Assembly: GCF_003171515.1 (NCBI RefSeq)
Contig: NC_089393.1
Coordinates: 2,356,001-2,420,000 of the forward strand
Length of the DNA stretch: 64,000 nt
From: Pyrenophora tritici-repentis
Taxonomy: Eukaryota > Ascomycota > Dothideomycetes > Pleosporales > Pleosporaceae
Reading direction: 5' to 3'
Below, in pieces: positions 45,215 through 58,026 of the stretch (within the stretch, counting starts at the first letter, position 1; the number at the start of each line of letters is the position of its first letter). The translations under genes were made by a program, and so were the position numbers. The notes under the pieces were generated by a model, which did no database searches, was not told the origin of the DNA, and was given only the letters and a program-made list of their open reading frames with translations.

Positions 45215-47678
45215 ATGCTGCGGCAACATATGATCCGGTCGCTACAGAGGCCTGCCCACCGCGCAGCCCTCAATGGCTGCCGGGCCTTTACTGCCTCGGC
45301 CCGCCGGCCAGCAGACGTAGAACTCACTATCGGTTCGTGCCACTCGCCATTGCGGGCGGCGACACATGCTAACAAGTCGTGCAGATGGAAAGAAGGTATC
45401 AATCGAAGGTACGAACATGAAATAAAGACCCCCTATATCTGTACACACGATTCTGACGCGCCCAAACAGCCGGTTCCGCACTTATCCAGGCCTGTGACAA
45501 GGCCGGAGTTACCATCCCACGATACTGCTACCACGAAAAGTTGATGATTGCTGGAAGTTGCCGTATGTGCTTGGTTGAGGTGGAGCGGGCCCCTAAGCCT
45601 GTGGCTTCTTGCGCCTGGCCCGTACAGCCCGGCATGGTTGTCAAGACAGACTCGCCCCTAGTACACAAGGCGCGAGAGGGTATCATGGAGTTCTTGCTTG
45701 CCAACCACCCTCTGGATTGCCCTATTTGCGATCAGGGAGGCGAGTGCGATCTCCAGGACCAGTCGATGAGATACGGTGCAGACCGCGGCCGCTTCCACGA
45801 GCTGGAGGGCAAGCGTGCTGTCGAGGATAAGAACGTTGGACCCCTGGTCAAGGTATGATACATACAAGGTCGGTTTCCAAACACATGCTTACATACGTCA
45901 GACGTCGATGAACAGGTGCATTCACTGCACACGCTGCGTCCGTTTCTCCAACGATATCGCCGGTGCTCCGGAATTTGGCTCTTTCGGTCGTGGAAACGAC
46001 CTGGAAATCGGCACATACCTCGAGACCGCCCTGGACACCGAATTGTCTGGAAACGTCATTGATCTCTGCCCCGTCGGTGCGCTCACCTCCAAGCCCTACG
46101 CTTTCAAGGCCCGTCCATGGGAACTGTACAAGACTGAGACCATCGATGTTCTTGATGGCTTAGGTTCAAACATTCGCGTTGATTCTCGTGGCATTCAGGT
46201 TATGAGGGTTATTCCGCGTCTGAATGACGATGTCAACGAGGAATGGATCAACGACAAGACCCGCTTCGCTTGCGACGCCCTCAGCACCCAGCGCCTAGTG
46301 AACCCGCTTGTTCGTGTCGATGAACAGTTCCAGCCTGCTACTTGGGAGCAGGCCCTGGTCGAGATCGGTAACGCATACAAAAAGATCGCACCCAAGGGCA
46401 ACGAGTTCAAGGTTGTAGCTGGCCACTTGGTCGAGACTGAAGCACTGGTTGCCATGAAAGATCTCGCCAACAAACTCGGTTCAGACAATCTGGCCCTTGA
46501 CCAACCGGGAGGCAGCGAGCCTATTGCCCACGGAATCGATGTCAGGTCGAACTACTCTTTCAACTCCAAAATCTACGGTGTGGAGGATGCTGATGTCATG
46601 CTCATCATTGGTTCCAACCCTCGATGGGAGGCCGCTGTCCTGAACGCTCGCATCCGAAAGCAGTGGCTCCGAACTGACCTTGAGATTGGCTACGTTGGTC
46701 AGGACTTTGAAAGCACCTTTGAGTACGAGAAGCTTGGAGACAATGCCAACGATGTGAAGAGCGCTCTTTCTGGAGAATTTGGAAAGAAGTTGGCTTCAGC
46801 GAAGAAGCCCATGATCATTGTTGGCAGTGGTGTTACCGAACACCCTGACGCCAAGTCTATCTACGAGCAAGTCGGCGCCTTTGTTGAGAAGAACAAGGCC
46901 AACTTCCAAACTGAGGAATGGAACGGCTACAACATCCTGCAGCGAACTGCTTCTCGAACTGGCGCATATGAAGTTGGATTCACTGTTCCTTCAACTGAGG
47001 TTGCGCAGACCAAGCCCAAGTTTGTTTGGTTGCTTGGAGCAGATGAGATCAACGAGACCGACATTCCCAAAGACGCTTTCGTTGTTTACCAGGGTCATCA
47101 CGGTGATCGCGGCGCACAGTTTGCTGACGTCGTTCTTCCCGGTGCCGCTTACACCGAGAAATCTGTTACATACGTCAACACCGAGGGTCGTGTACAAATG
47201 ACCCGCGCCGCTGTTGGTCTTCCCGGTGCTTCGCGAGAAGACTGGAAGATTGTCCGAGCAGCTTCAGAGTACCTGGGTGCTGAGTTGCCCTACGATGACG
47301 TCGAGGCGCTGCGAGATCGCATGGAGGAGATCTCGCCCGCTCTCCGGAGCTATGACCTTGTTGAGCCCGCATCACTGCCAAGCTTGAGCAAGGTTCAACT
47401 GGTTGATCAGAACCAAGGCGCACAAGCGACTGGTCAAGTGCTCAAGAACCCGATTGAGAACTTCTTCTTCACAGATGCGATTTCAAGAAAGTAAGTCATG
47501 CAGTTTTTGTCCTTTTCTCTGGATTTCCGAGTGCTAACCGATACGCAGCTCACCAACAATGGCCCGTTGCTCAGCCGCAAAGGCCCAAGGAAATCCCCAG
47601 ACAAACTTTATGGCGCCGGGCGAACCATACCCGCAGGTGGGCTATGGTCCACAGGTCGCAGCAGCGGCGAATGTCTAG
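45215..47678 (+). CDS. nuo-78: NADH:ubiquinone oxidoreductase 75-78 kDa Fe-S subunit (complex I)
   Basis: Exons 45215-45332, 45385-45408, 45470-45852, 45902-47490, 47549-47678; 747 residues. The N-terminus is an Arg/Ala-rich mitochondrial presequence. The ferredoxin-like [2Fe-2S] cysteines lie in [20 protein letters not shown], a further cluster region in [18 protein letters not shown], and the [4Fe-4S] motif [11 protein letters not shown] begins exon 4. The molybdopterin-oxidoreductase-like remainder matches NDUFS1/NuoG. It carries electrons in the peripheral arm of mitochondrial complex I. Exon 2 has only 24 bases. Without the last splice the frame would stop at 47494; splicing adds a 43-residue tail including [11 protein letters not shown], as in other fungal homologues. 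Confidence 0.96.
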
Positions 47679-48350
47679 ACAGTTGGATTATGGATTTTTT
47701 GAGAACGTAGAAGATGGAACTCGTCTGTACATAGCATTTTTGGAGGTTCGAGCACGTGGTTTGGAAGACGTTAGAGTGTACGGCAAATACCAGCGCTACC
47801 GGCGTCAAACAGTTCAAAATATGTTCCCGTGCCAATCGAGTGAGAGTTGAGGTATTTAATCGCAGGATGCCAAGGCCTAACGAAGCCAAACGTAGATCGT
47901 CAGCCAAGGCGCTACGCGTGTGTGTCCCAAGTCCGCCTCTCTCGATGATCTCTTCAAGATGGCGGTCTTCCCCATAGTTTCCCAATTATATCTCCATTAT
48001 CTGAATTATCTGAACTTGTTTTAAACGACAAGCTTCCCTCACTTGTACCAAGCTTTGTCGCCAAAATCTGTGGTGTTTGGAACCTGCAGACCGCAACATC
48101 AACAAACGGCCGAAGATACCCCACGAATCGCCGAACCGTTCGTCGATCGAACAGCACGTGAAGTGAGGCCGAAGAAAGATAAATACTGCAGTCGCTTTAT
48201 CTGTTGATCTGCTACGCCAAAGATTCTGTGGAAAAAGAAACATTTTGTTAAGCTTCGCCGTCAAGCTTCGCCGAGAAATTCGCATCGTCAAAGAAGCCGA
48301 CTTAGCCGTTAGTCGGATTTTGGGGCCCCGACTCGGGCTCCGTGGCAGGT
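47679..48350. other. Intergenic region
   Basis: No gene seen; 3' UTR of the complex I subunit gene and promoter of the antiporter gene. Confidence 0.55.
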
Positions 48351-50283
48351 ATGCCTACTCTAGCGCTCAACAACTTCAACATTGTCTGTGCGACTTTGGG
48401 GGGGTTCATCACCGCTTTTGGGCTTGTTAGTTATTTGATGAAAGAGAAGTTCTACCTTAGTGAAGCGCGTAAGTCTGGGGGTTGAAATCCTATGCTGAGG
48501 ACCATTGTTGACTTTAGTGCCCTTAGTGATATCACTAGTCGCTGGACTCATCTTCTCTCCGCACGCCACAAACTGGATCAGACCGGAGGAATACGCACTT
48601 AACAATGAAGTGGTCTTAGATACCATCACTCTTTACTTTACACGCCTGGTTCTCGGCGTTCAATTGGTGCTTGCAGGCGTACAGCTACCGTCAAAATACT
48701 TAAAGACAGAATGGAAGAGTTTGGCGCTCCTGCTCGGCCCTGTCATGACGGTCATGTGGCTCGTTACTAGTCTACTAGTTTATGCCTTGGTTCCGCACAT
48801 CAGCTTCCTGCATGCGCTGGCTGTAGGTGCTTGTGTCACACCTACGGACCCTGTGTTGTCGAACTCTATCGTCAAGGGCAAGTTTGCCGACAAGAATATT
48901 CCAAAAGAACTACAGAAAATCATCGTTGCGGAATCAGGCGCGAACGACGGTCTGGGATACCCGTTTCTATTCCTCCCTCTCTATCTGATTCAGCACATTG
49001 GCCACGGAGGTCAGGGTTCAGACAATAGTACCCAAATAGCAGTAGGTTTGTGGTTCGGCGAGACGTGGGCATATACCATCTTGCTAAGCGTAGTCTATGG
49101 TGCTGTGGTGGGCTGGGTTGCAAAGGAACTACTACATTGGGCTGAGGAGAAGAAGTATGTTGATCGTGAAAGTTTCTTGGTGTTTGCCATCACCTTGGCT
49201 GTAAGTTCCCCTGGTATACCTATAGGGATGAGAAATTGGAGTTTTCTGCTAATACAATGATAGCTCTTCATCGTTGGCACTGTTGGTATGATTGGCAGCG
49301 ACGATGTGCTTGCTTGCTTCATCGCTGGAAATACATTTACATGGGATGACTGGTTTCGCCTGGAAACAATGGACGACTCGTTCCAACCTACCATCGATAT
49401 GCTGCTCAATGTTTCCATCTTCATTTGGTTCGGAGCCGTTGCTCCCTGGCGCCTCTTTGCGACTTCGCCTGTAATTCCCATTTACCGGCTCATTCCTCTC
49501 GGCATCTTGGTCTTGATGTTCCGCAGGCCTCCCATCATCTTCGCCATGCACAAACAGATTCATCAGATTGAACAGCGACGACAAGCTTTGTTCGTTGGCT
49601 TCTTCGGCCCAATTGGCGTAAGCGCCATCTTCTACCTATACATCAGTCTCGAGTTCTTAAGCGGGATCCGAGTCAACGGCGAGATAAGAGAAGATTGTGC
49701 GTATCTTATGGAGGTTATGAAAGTAGTCATCTGGTTCCTGGTGATCTGCTCTGTCGTAAGTTTTTTTCTTACCTAGCCTTGCCTTTTTCTGTTAGCTAAC
49801 AATACCACTCAGATCATTCACGGCCTTTCTATTCCCATGGGAAAACTCGGATTCCATATCCCGCGTACACTCAGCTCAGCTCTCTCTTTTGGTCGCTCAA
49901 ACTCCGGCTTCCCCGATGAACCGGAGGCCCCATTCCACGTTCGCGACGAAAATATTACTGACGCCGAATCCCGCGTGCGTCGCCGTCCTGGCTGGTCGCG
50001 TAATGGTGGAGATTCGCTGCCCAACCGTGTTGTGCGTATCGGAAGGAGCTTGATTTCTAGTGGGACAAGCTCGGCGAGTACGTCGAGAGCTAATAGTACT
50101 GCAAGAGTAGCAATGCCGATACCGCCTTTGAGTGATGCAGGGAGCGAGGGCCGTCCAGATGGCGGTGTTACTACTCCTGCGGCTACTGCAGCGCTCGGAG
50201 AGGGTGTCGTTCCTGGGCGGACGATCAGGTTCAGGGATGAGCAGGCGGAAATGGGCACTTCTAAGGCTGATAGAAAGGACTAA
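48351..50283 (+). CDS. Plasma-membrane Na+/H+ antiporter (fungal Nha1/Sod2 type)
   Basis: Exons 48351-48468, 48518-49200, 49264-49755, 49813-50283; 587 residues. About a dozen hydrophobic helices are visible. Family marks include GACVTPTDPVLSNSIVKGKFADK (TDP motif), ESGANDGLGYPFLFLPLYL with the ND pair expected in the ion path, and FGAVAPW. After the last helix (HGLSIPMGKLG) comes a polar cytosolic tail rich in Arg, Ser and Gly, with RRRPGW. It should exchange cytosolic Na+ (or K+) for protons and provide salt and pH tolerance. The start is the first ATG, and exon 1 covers the first helix. Confidence 0.93.
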
Positions 50284-50626
50284 AGAACAAGATATAGCAG
50301 GCATTCAGATCTCCAACGGTGTTGGAATTTTGTATTTGCGCAATACATATTTGACGTTATGACGAACATTTCAGACATGTATCAGGGTGTAGATAATTAT
50401 ATAGTAATGATAATCACTCATACTAGACACAAACATTACACTACGTTTGCATGAGTTCAACGACATGGGTCTTCTACGCTCAGGCAGAAAAATGTTTATG
50501 TGAAGAAACCGCCGTCAACGTTCCTCCAACGTTAAACGGGCCCGTGCGCTATCCATGCATCCACCTTCCATCCCAGCGCCGCATCACTCATCAACCCTCA
50601 CAACCCGCAACCCACGCCTCGGCACG
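50284..50626. other. Short intergenic region
   Basis: No feature seen between the antiporter stop and the EMC7 start; AT-rich in the middle. Confidence 0.55.
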
Positions 50627-51436
50627 ATGAAGCTCTCTCTGAGCGCCCTAGCGACTCTCGTGACCCTCGGCGATGCCGCCCGTCTGCTCCTCCAAATTCC
50701 AAACACGCCTCTCGTGAACCCGTCCACGCTCCCCTCCACAACCCACGCAACCCTCCAATCCAGCGGCTCGCCCCATGATGCCTCCCTCACCCGTTCAAAC
50801 ACTTTCGTCTTCAACAATGTAAGCGCAGGCAGCTACCTTGCCACCGTACATTGCCGCGACTACTTCTTCGAGCCGCTGCGCATTGATGTCAGTTTGGAGG
50901 AGGCGGTTGAAGGAAGCGGCGATACGAGGGAGGTGATACGTGCATGGCAGACATTCTTAGGGAACGAATGGGATAACAAGGGAGAGAGTAGAGGAGAGGG
51001 TGGGAATGGTCTTGTAATTGAGGCGAGGCCGGTGGGAGCCAAGTATTTCTACACGGAGAGGCAGGGATGTAAGCTGTCACGCCCTATCCACGAAGAGGGG
51101 AGCGTCTGCTAACATATTGCGAATAGTTTCACCGCTGTCATTTTTGAAGAACCCAATGATTCTCATGGCCATCGTATCCATGGGTCTCATCTTCGGCATG
51201 CCCAAGTTGATGGAGAACAGTACGTTTGCTGGATAAGAAGTTTGGTGTTGAGAGCTTTTACTAACATGTTTGCAGTGGACCCCGAGATGAAGGAAGAATT
51301 CGAGGAAATGCAGAAGAACGGAGTCCTTGGTTCTGGCCAAACGAATACCGCACAACAGCTTCAGAACTTCGATCTTGCATCGTGGATGGCAGGTAAGACG
51401 GACACAGCCGGTGCTGCACAGGCGAAGAAGAAATAG
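50627..51436 (+). CDS. EMC7: ER membrane protein complex subunit 7 (EMC7 / Sop4 type)
   Basis: Exons 50627-51068, 51127-51219, 51276-51436; 231 residues. The N-terminus is a signal peptide (LSLSALATLVTLGDA). A lumenal beta-sandwich domain follows (SYLATVHCRDYFFEPLRIDV is typical of EMC7). Then comes one transmembrane helix after SFLKNPMILM (MAIVSMGLIFGMPKLME) and a cytosolic tail DPEMKEEFEEMQ with Gln/Lys-rich end. The EMC inserts tail-anchored and multi-pass proteins into the ER membrane. The helix and the DPEMK motif are connected only through the two short introns, which have consensus branch points. Confidence 0.93.
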
Positions 51437-52192
51437 AAGCTCGGAATTATGGCTTTTATCGGGCTCAATGGCAGTTGGGCCTAGAATCAAATGTAAAGAA
51501 TGTGTACAAGGTATTATAGTCCAAATGAAAGATATCGTCGAACCAAACCAGCTATGTTGTTCAGACCACACAAGCCACTCAAGAGTCGACCGTGATATCA
51601 TCTGCATAGATTTTCACCTCGGTTCAAGACGACTGCTTTGGGGTCAAATTATGGACTATCTTATATCGCCCTTCCTCACCAGGAGCGAAAGTCTCCTAGA
51701 CTTCACCAGTGTCCTCACACGGGCATCCTTCAAGAATAGTGGGGTATCATTGTCTTAAGTGATAACATAGCACAGCGTGCATGGCCTTGCATACATGACT
51801 TGAAGTTAGTAAAGGACCAAATGCAGTTGCATCGAGAACTTCGTAATGTGCTCGTGTTAACCGACTTGCATGCCGCGATGTGTCAATATTGAATGCTGAC
51901 CTATAAATACCGGAGTTTAAGAGCATGTTGCCCATAGCTCAACAGGGTATCTGACCGGTGATCGTCAGGTGTTGGTAAGCTTATCCTGGGTACAGGTGGA
52001 GGGTCCTTTCACGTGATTCTGTGGGGATAGTGGAAGAGCTACGACGCATGCGACTAGCGTAAAACCTAGCGGTGAAGCCACCCAAGGCGCAACGTTCATC
52101 TCGCAACGGCATCATTAACGGCAAAGTAAAGCAAACGTCGCCTATCACAATAATCCGCTAGCTACACCGCATATCTCAGGTGCACACGTTTC
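51437..52192. other. Intergenic region
   Basis: No gene seen. Includes the EMC7 3' UTR and the TRAPPC10 promoter. Confidence 0.55.
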
Positions 52193-55100
52193 ATGAGTTT
52201 GGCTGGAGATGGTGCGCCAGCCCTGGGTGCCGCAGAGCATGGTTCTAGGCAAACTGCAGCCGAACCTACGGTGATGGATGGGCTATCAAGTTCGAAAGTC
52301 ACGGGTATGCACCCTTGCAACTCCAAGGTTGTAATACTAACTCATTTTAGTCGAGTACCATGACCCATCTGGCGTCTTTTCGTTGATACAGGAAGACTTG
52401 GCTGCACGTCTTCCCCTTCGCAATTTACATTGGAAGGCTCCTACACGGCCACTGAGATCCATCGACTCTCTCCATGTCGATCTCGTGCCTAGTAAGGGTT
52501 CTGCACAGGCAGCCGGTGATACTTCGTCAAGCCTAGCGCCTGGCCACGGTACGTCCATCAGCAACACCAACGTGATCTTCAGACCGTCTGACAACCGGAA
52601 AGAGAGACGACATCAGATCCCAGGTCTGCGTCAGACTCCTTACCTAAAGCTGTACCTTTTGAGATGCGATGACTCAGATACGTACAAGTCGACCGCACGT
52701 AAGCAGGTCCGCGAATGGGTGAAAGAACATACACCACCTTCTCAGAGTAGCACATCAAGCACACAAGAGAATCATGATGCATACGAATGGATGATTTTAC
52801 ATGTCGTTGTACCTGAAACACCAGCAGCAAGTCAGCCCCGGGGGTCTTCAAGTTTAGCCACAGGCGAGAAAGAGAAGACTGGGCCGACCTCCAGGTGGAC
52901 CCGTGGCACGACGACGCTATTAGAGAAGCTTCGCGCAGACTTCAATGTGTCGTCCAAAACCGCACCTGATCGAGTGGCTCAAATAAGGGTGCCGAAAGAG
53001 AGAGTTCCACCGCATATGCTTCCAGCACCGGCACCAGCAGCCTCTCCAGCAATCACTGAAAGCCCCCAAGAACAGGAACGAGCTTGGGCTGATGTCATAT
53101 CCAAGTTCAAGGTACTCATACTTCTCTCATTTGATCTCCGAGTGAGTCAATATGAAGAAGATATCAGGAAGAATGACGCACAACGCTCGTTCCCTGGCTG
53201 GAACTTCAACACTTTCTTCATCCTAAAAGAAGGACTGGCCAGAGGCTTTGAAAGTGTGGGTCTGGTTGAAGATGCTCTACTAGGCTATGATGAACTGTCA
53301 ATCGGTCTAGACAGCGTAATCCGTGACCAATCGAGTGAGCAGGCGCAAGGAAGTGTTCTACTCAGCTATTCCGATGATATCTATCAAACAGCAGCGGAGA
53401 TCGCGCAACAGCAGGAAGGGGGTACTACGAACGTCTCCCAGCCTTCAATTCACGACGACACCCCAATAAACGCTCTAAAGAAAGACTACCGCGGGCTGAT
53501 CCTTGCCAACAACATCTCCATCTTCGACTTTAGACTATACATCTTCGCGCGTCAGATGTTTTTGCTTCTGCGGCTCGGCAATTCGATATCAGCACGTTCT
53601 GATCTCGCAGCCACGCTACAATCCCGGCCTAATACTGGTGTGATTCAGCGCTCAACTGATGATAGTGGTATTGGTATGAAGTCGGCTGGTCAAGCGAATG
53701 ACTCTGAAGATCTCTTTTCACTTGCTGAGCTTTGTTCGCGTGCATTGAACTTTATTACATTTGCTGGACGACTCCTGCGAGATGATCTGATCAACGGGTA
53801 AGTTCACAGAATATGTAGTGAGTTCCTAGTGCTGATTTTTGTGTTCAGTGCAAAAGCTCATGATAACACGTTTCCTGAGCATTTAGTCGAGAACATTGTT
53901 CGTTCCTGGACTTTTGCTGCATTGGATCAGGTGCTGCGAGAAACTTCCACAGGATCTCTCCCATTTACTAGATCTTCGCGAGATCTAGCAGCAAGTTCTT
54001 CGGGTAAGAGCTTATCGTTTAGGGGCCGTGATAAGGAGCAAAAGTCGAAGTCGTCAGACCCAAAGTCCCTCATCCATCCTGCTCGTTCAACTTCTTTGAA
54101 CAACGGACGGCCCGTTTCAGAGCTGCCATACTCGCAAACAGCACAAGGCGCTCAGGTAGTATTTGAGAACGGAACATACCACGAACGACAGACCGTGCCA
54201 CAGCCGAGCATACTACCTTCCACGAAAAATGGCTTACAAGAATTGGCTGGGACCAGAGCACAGCTGCTTGCCATTCAAAGACGTTTGCTTGAACACGTGG
54301 GAAAGACTATGGGCTGGAGCATAGGCTGGAATGCAATTTTGGCCTCTTTGAATGCGAAAGAAGAACTCACGGAGGTCGATCTGGAGGATGACGAAGAACG
54401 TGCAGCAGAGAGAGGCGATCCAATTCCTGAACCAGCGATTGACGCCTCAAAGCCACGTCTTGGTATATCTGCTGGGGCGTTGGTCACCGCAACTGGATCC
54501 ATTGCACATTTCCGACAGTTCTACGAGGTTAGTAGAAGCATGACATCGTGTAAAAGTGGTACTGACTTCATTAGACATTAAGTGACCTGATTGTCAAGCA
54601 CTATATGGCGGCAGGCCAAAGTAAGTCGGCAGAAAGCGTACTCGGAGATTTGGCTGCCCTTAGATTGTAAGTTTGCCCATATAGGCATCCGAATTTGATA
54701 CTTACCTCATTTTAGTGAGCTCGGCGACTTCGCAGCAGCAGCAATGTACTTTGGACGCATGGCTTCATACTTTGCCGAGTCTAGGTGGAACACTGTCGAA
54801 ACCACCATGCTTAAGATGCATGCTCGTTGTTTGAAGAAGCTGAACCGTAAAGATGAATACGTACGCACAGTACTCGATCTCCTAGCCAAATCGGCGGTGA
54901 GTCGAATGGCGTTGAAGAGTGCATCGAAGCAAGCCAGCTCGAACGAAGTATCTGAGATACACCGTGACTGGCTAAACGATGACAAAGTGGATACCACTGA
55001 TGTATTTCACGAGATCATCGGCTATTCGCAACAACTGCCATACGATGTTACAGTTCAGATGTCCAAGTACTTCGGCGACGTCTCTGTGGAGCCTTATGTC

Positions 55101-57162
55101 CGACATTACGACGACAAAGATGGATTCCAGCTACGTCTACATTTTAGGCATCTCCTTGAGGATGAAATTGAAATACGAGCAGCGAAGATCCGGCTAGTTA
55201 GTGCGATATCGAACCAGACCAAAGATGTGTGGCTCGAGGAGACTGGGGAGATACAGTTGAAGAAGGGGGTGAACCGCATGTGGATTGGATGCAATGTAAG
55301 TCTGCAACCTTCACTTTATATCAAGCTAACAGAGTATAAGGTGAATACCATTGGACCATACATGGTGGATCGGATCGTCCTAGAGGCGAAGCGCATCGTG
55401 TTTGTGCATGAGCCATTCCAGAAGACTGAAGCGACGACACCCCTCGGCATTATCACGTCCGTTTCCGCGCATTCACTCAAAGCTGCGAAAAAAGCTCGCA
55501 TCCTCTGCTTTCCCCGCACTGAAGCGTTCCAAGCACGCATCTATCTCTCGCATTTCATTCACATTGACAAGCCACGGCACGTCGAAGTTGAATGTTCAAG
55601 CGGCTGGAACGAGATTACACATGCAGAGGTTCGACTGAAATCTGCCTCCGCGGGCCTCCGACTACGAACGGCAAACGCAAGTGTAGTCGCAGGTGAGGTT
55701 GAGGTCGATGATAGCAAGCCCACGCCTGGTGTAGTCGCAATCGGTGCAATGCCTGCGCATACTACCGTCACATTGAAGGTACCTTACGATATGGAGACAA
55801 TACTCCAAGACCTCAGCATCAAAGTTGACATTGATTACTACACCGACAAAGGGCAGTTTCAGTATACATCGTCCTTTGTTATCCCCGTCGAGCTACCCCT
55901 GGACGTCAATGTGCACGATCACTTCAAGAACAAGTCTTTGGTATCCAAATTCAATATCAAGACGGCCAATCAAGTTCCACTAGAACTCTTGGACGTTTCA
56001 TTAGAAGGATCCGAAGAGTTTGACGTCTATGCACCAAGGCGCCCGAAGGAATCACTTCATGTGTTTCCAAAGCAGCCAGTTGCAGTCACGTACAAGATCA
56101 CCAAGACAGAGACGGAAGCGGCGAACAAACGACAGAGTCGGATCTCTACGACTGGGAGTTTGTCGTTGTCCGTGGAATACCGATGCCTGAACGAAGACGT
56201 CCTAGATCGGGTACGGAAGCTATTCGCTGATGCTGTCGAAGATAGCCCAGTTCACCGTCTCTCCCGTCTCCTTGTAGAAACGTTTACCGGTCGCCTTGAG
56301 CACAACGTCCTACCTCATCAATACGAGAAGATTGCCCTACTAGAAAAGCTCGAACTAGGCACATTCGAAGACATGGGTTGGACAGACTGTCTGGAAAGTC
56401 TCCCGCTCATCATCAGAGATGACACCCACATATGGCTAAGAAAATGGCACGAGGTACGTACAAACCCCTATTCTCTCTCAAGAACACATCAACTAACGCC
56501 TGTTCTCCCAGAAAAACAAAACCATTCTTCTCACCAAAACCAACCCCGATCCCACCCTCACCACCACCATCGCCCCTCCATCGCCCCACCCTCCCCGCCG
56601 CATGGTCATCACTGTCTCCATCCCGCAAACCCATATCCTCCACACCGCCTCCCTAATCCTCAACTCCCCCCGCATCGCCTCCTACACAACAATCGCAACA
56701 GTCGGCCAGCCCCTCCCCGCTACCCTTCGCATCTCCCACACCCGTCGCTGGGCAACCCCTTCCTTGCTCGTCTCCGCCGCCTCCATCGACACTCCCACCG
56801 ATCCCATCGACTTCTACTACACAATCGACGCCAACCCCGACGTCTGGCTCGTCGCCGGTCCGCGCCGCGCACAATTTTCCGCAAAAGAAGATGAAGTCAT
56901 GGAGTGGGATATCGTACTTATCCCGTTAAGAGCAGGGAATGCGTTGATGCCTAATGTGGAGGTTAGGGCGAAGGTGAAGCCCAAGGATGAGAGTGCGAAG
57001 AAGGGCGACGAGGCGGAGCCGCTGAATTGCGAGACGGATTATTGGAGTTATGGCGATGTTGTTGTTGTGGTGCCGGATGTGGGGACGAGTACGGTGGGGT
57101 TTGGGGGGATGGAAATGGGTGGGAGGGGTGTGGTTTGGTTGGAGAGTTGTGGGTTGGGATAG
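52193..57162 (+). CDS. TRS130: TRAPPII complex subunit Trs130 / TRAPPC10
   Basis: Seven exons: 52193-52304, 52351-53797, 53849-54527, 54575-54666, 54716-55295, 55341-56453, 56512-57162; 1557 residues. The N-terminal part has the Trs130/TRAPPC10 pattern (VFSLIQEDLAARLPLRNLHW, TFFILKEGLARGFESVGLVEDALLGYDEL). The middle has helical repeats (GDFAAAAMYFGRMASYFAESRW) and the C-terminal half is beta-sandwich-like, ending with DVWLVAGPRRAQF. TRAPPII is the exchange factor for Ypt31/32-class Rab GTPases at the late Golgi. The fifth intron (55296-55340) is 45 nt, in frame, stop-free and ends in AAG, so it is the least certain splice; it could also be read through. Confidence 0.93.
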
Positions 57163-58026
57163 GTGGGGTGGGGAGTTGTAGTTGTTGTAGGTGAGGATGG
57201 ACGTGTTTTTGTGTGCTGCATGTTAGAAGAGAAGAAGTGCGGATGATAGCTTTGAGGAGTCATGTATATTAGTATGAATGAGTGAGTTGAAATTCCCTCA
57301 CCATCTGCATCTTCCCGCGTGTCTTACATACAAAACCTGCACTTTCTTACAAGGATTCCATGATAGTGCCATCCCTCCTCCACTTGAAACACAAAGATGG
57401 AATCATTGCTGCATCGAAAAGTACCCGGACAACGCGACCAACATGGTCGACTTCGCAGGTTGACGACAAGGTCAATGCGTAAATTGCCGCTTTGGTGCAG
57501 TCATTGCCGATAACACGGAAGGTCGGAAGGAGCACATGAATCTATGAGACTCAACACAAGTTACCGCATTAAGAAGCAAAAGGCAAAACACATGACATCA
57601 CGGAGCAAAAGCATGTACCACGAACTGAACTACCCCTAAGCCGCCTCCATCTTTGATTCTTACTTGTCATGCAATCCGATGCTACAAACTATACCGCCAT
57701 CAAGCGTCAAAACATGACTTACTTAGCCTACAATGTATATTCACGTCTCTCTCTCTCTCTTCATTCTCTCTCTATAATACATTTCATGTGTGGTACCTAC
57801 CTACCAGCGACGACCCATGCTTTCCCAACCAACCAAGCCAAGCCATGCCCAATCCTGAAAGATCAAATAACTACAGCCCAGCCCACCGAGATTTCCAAGC
57901 ATGCTTATAATGCGCCGAGGAACACCAAAGTTTATGCATCGCTGCGAACAATGACTGAAGCCAACACATACACACTCACTCACTGACTTGCCCATCCTAT
58001 TCTTTGCAAATTTCATGTCCCATTCT
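57163..58026. other. Convergent intergenic region with CT microsatellite
   Basis: Between the stops of TRS130 (plus) and the PP5 gene (minus). A CT-rich microsatellite lies near 57747-57772. No gene seen. Confidence 0.55.
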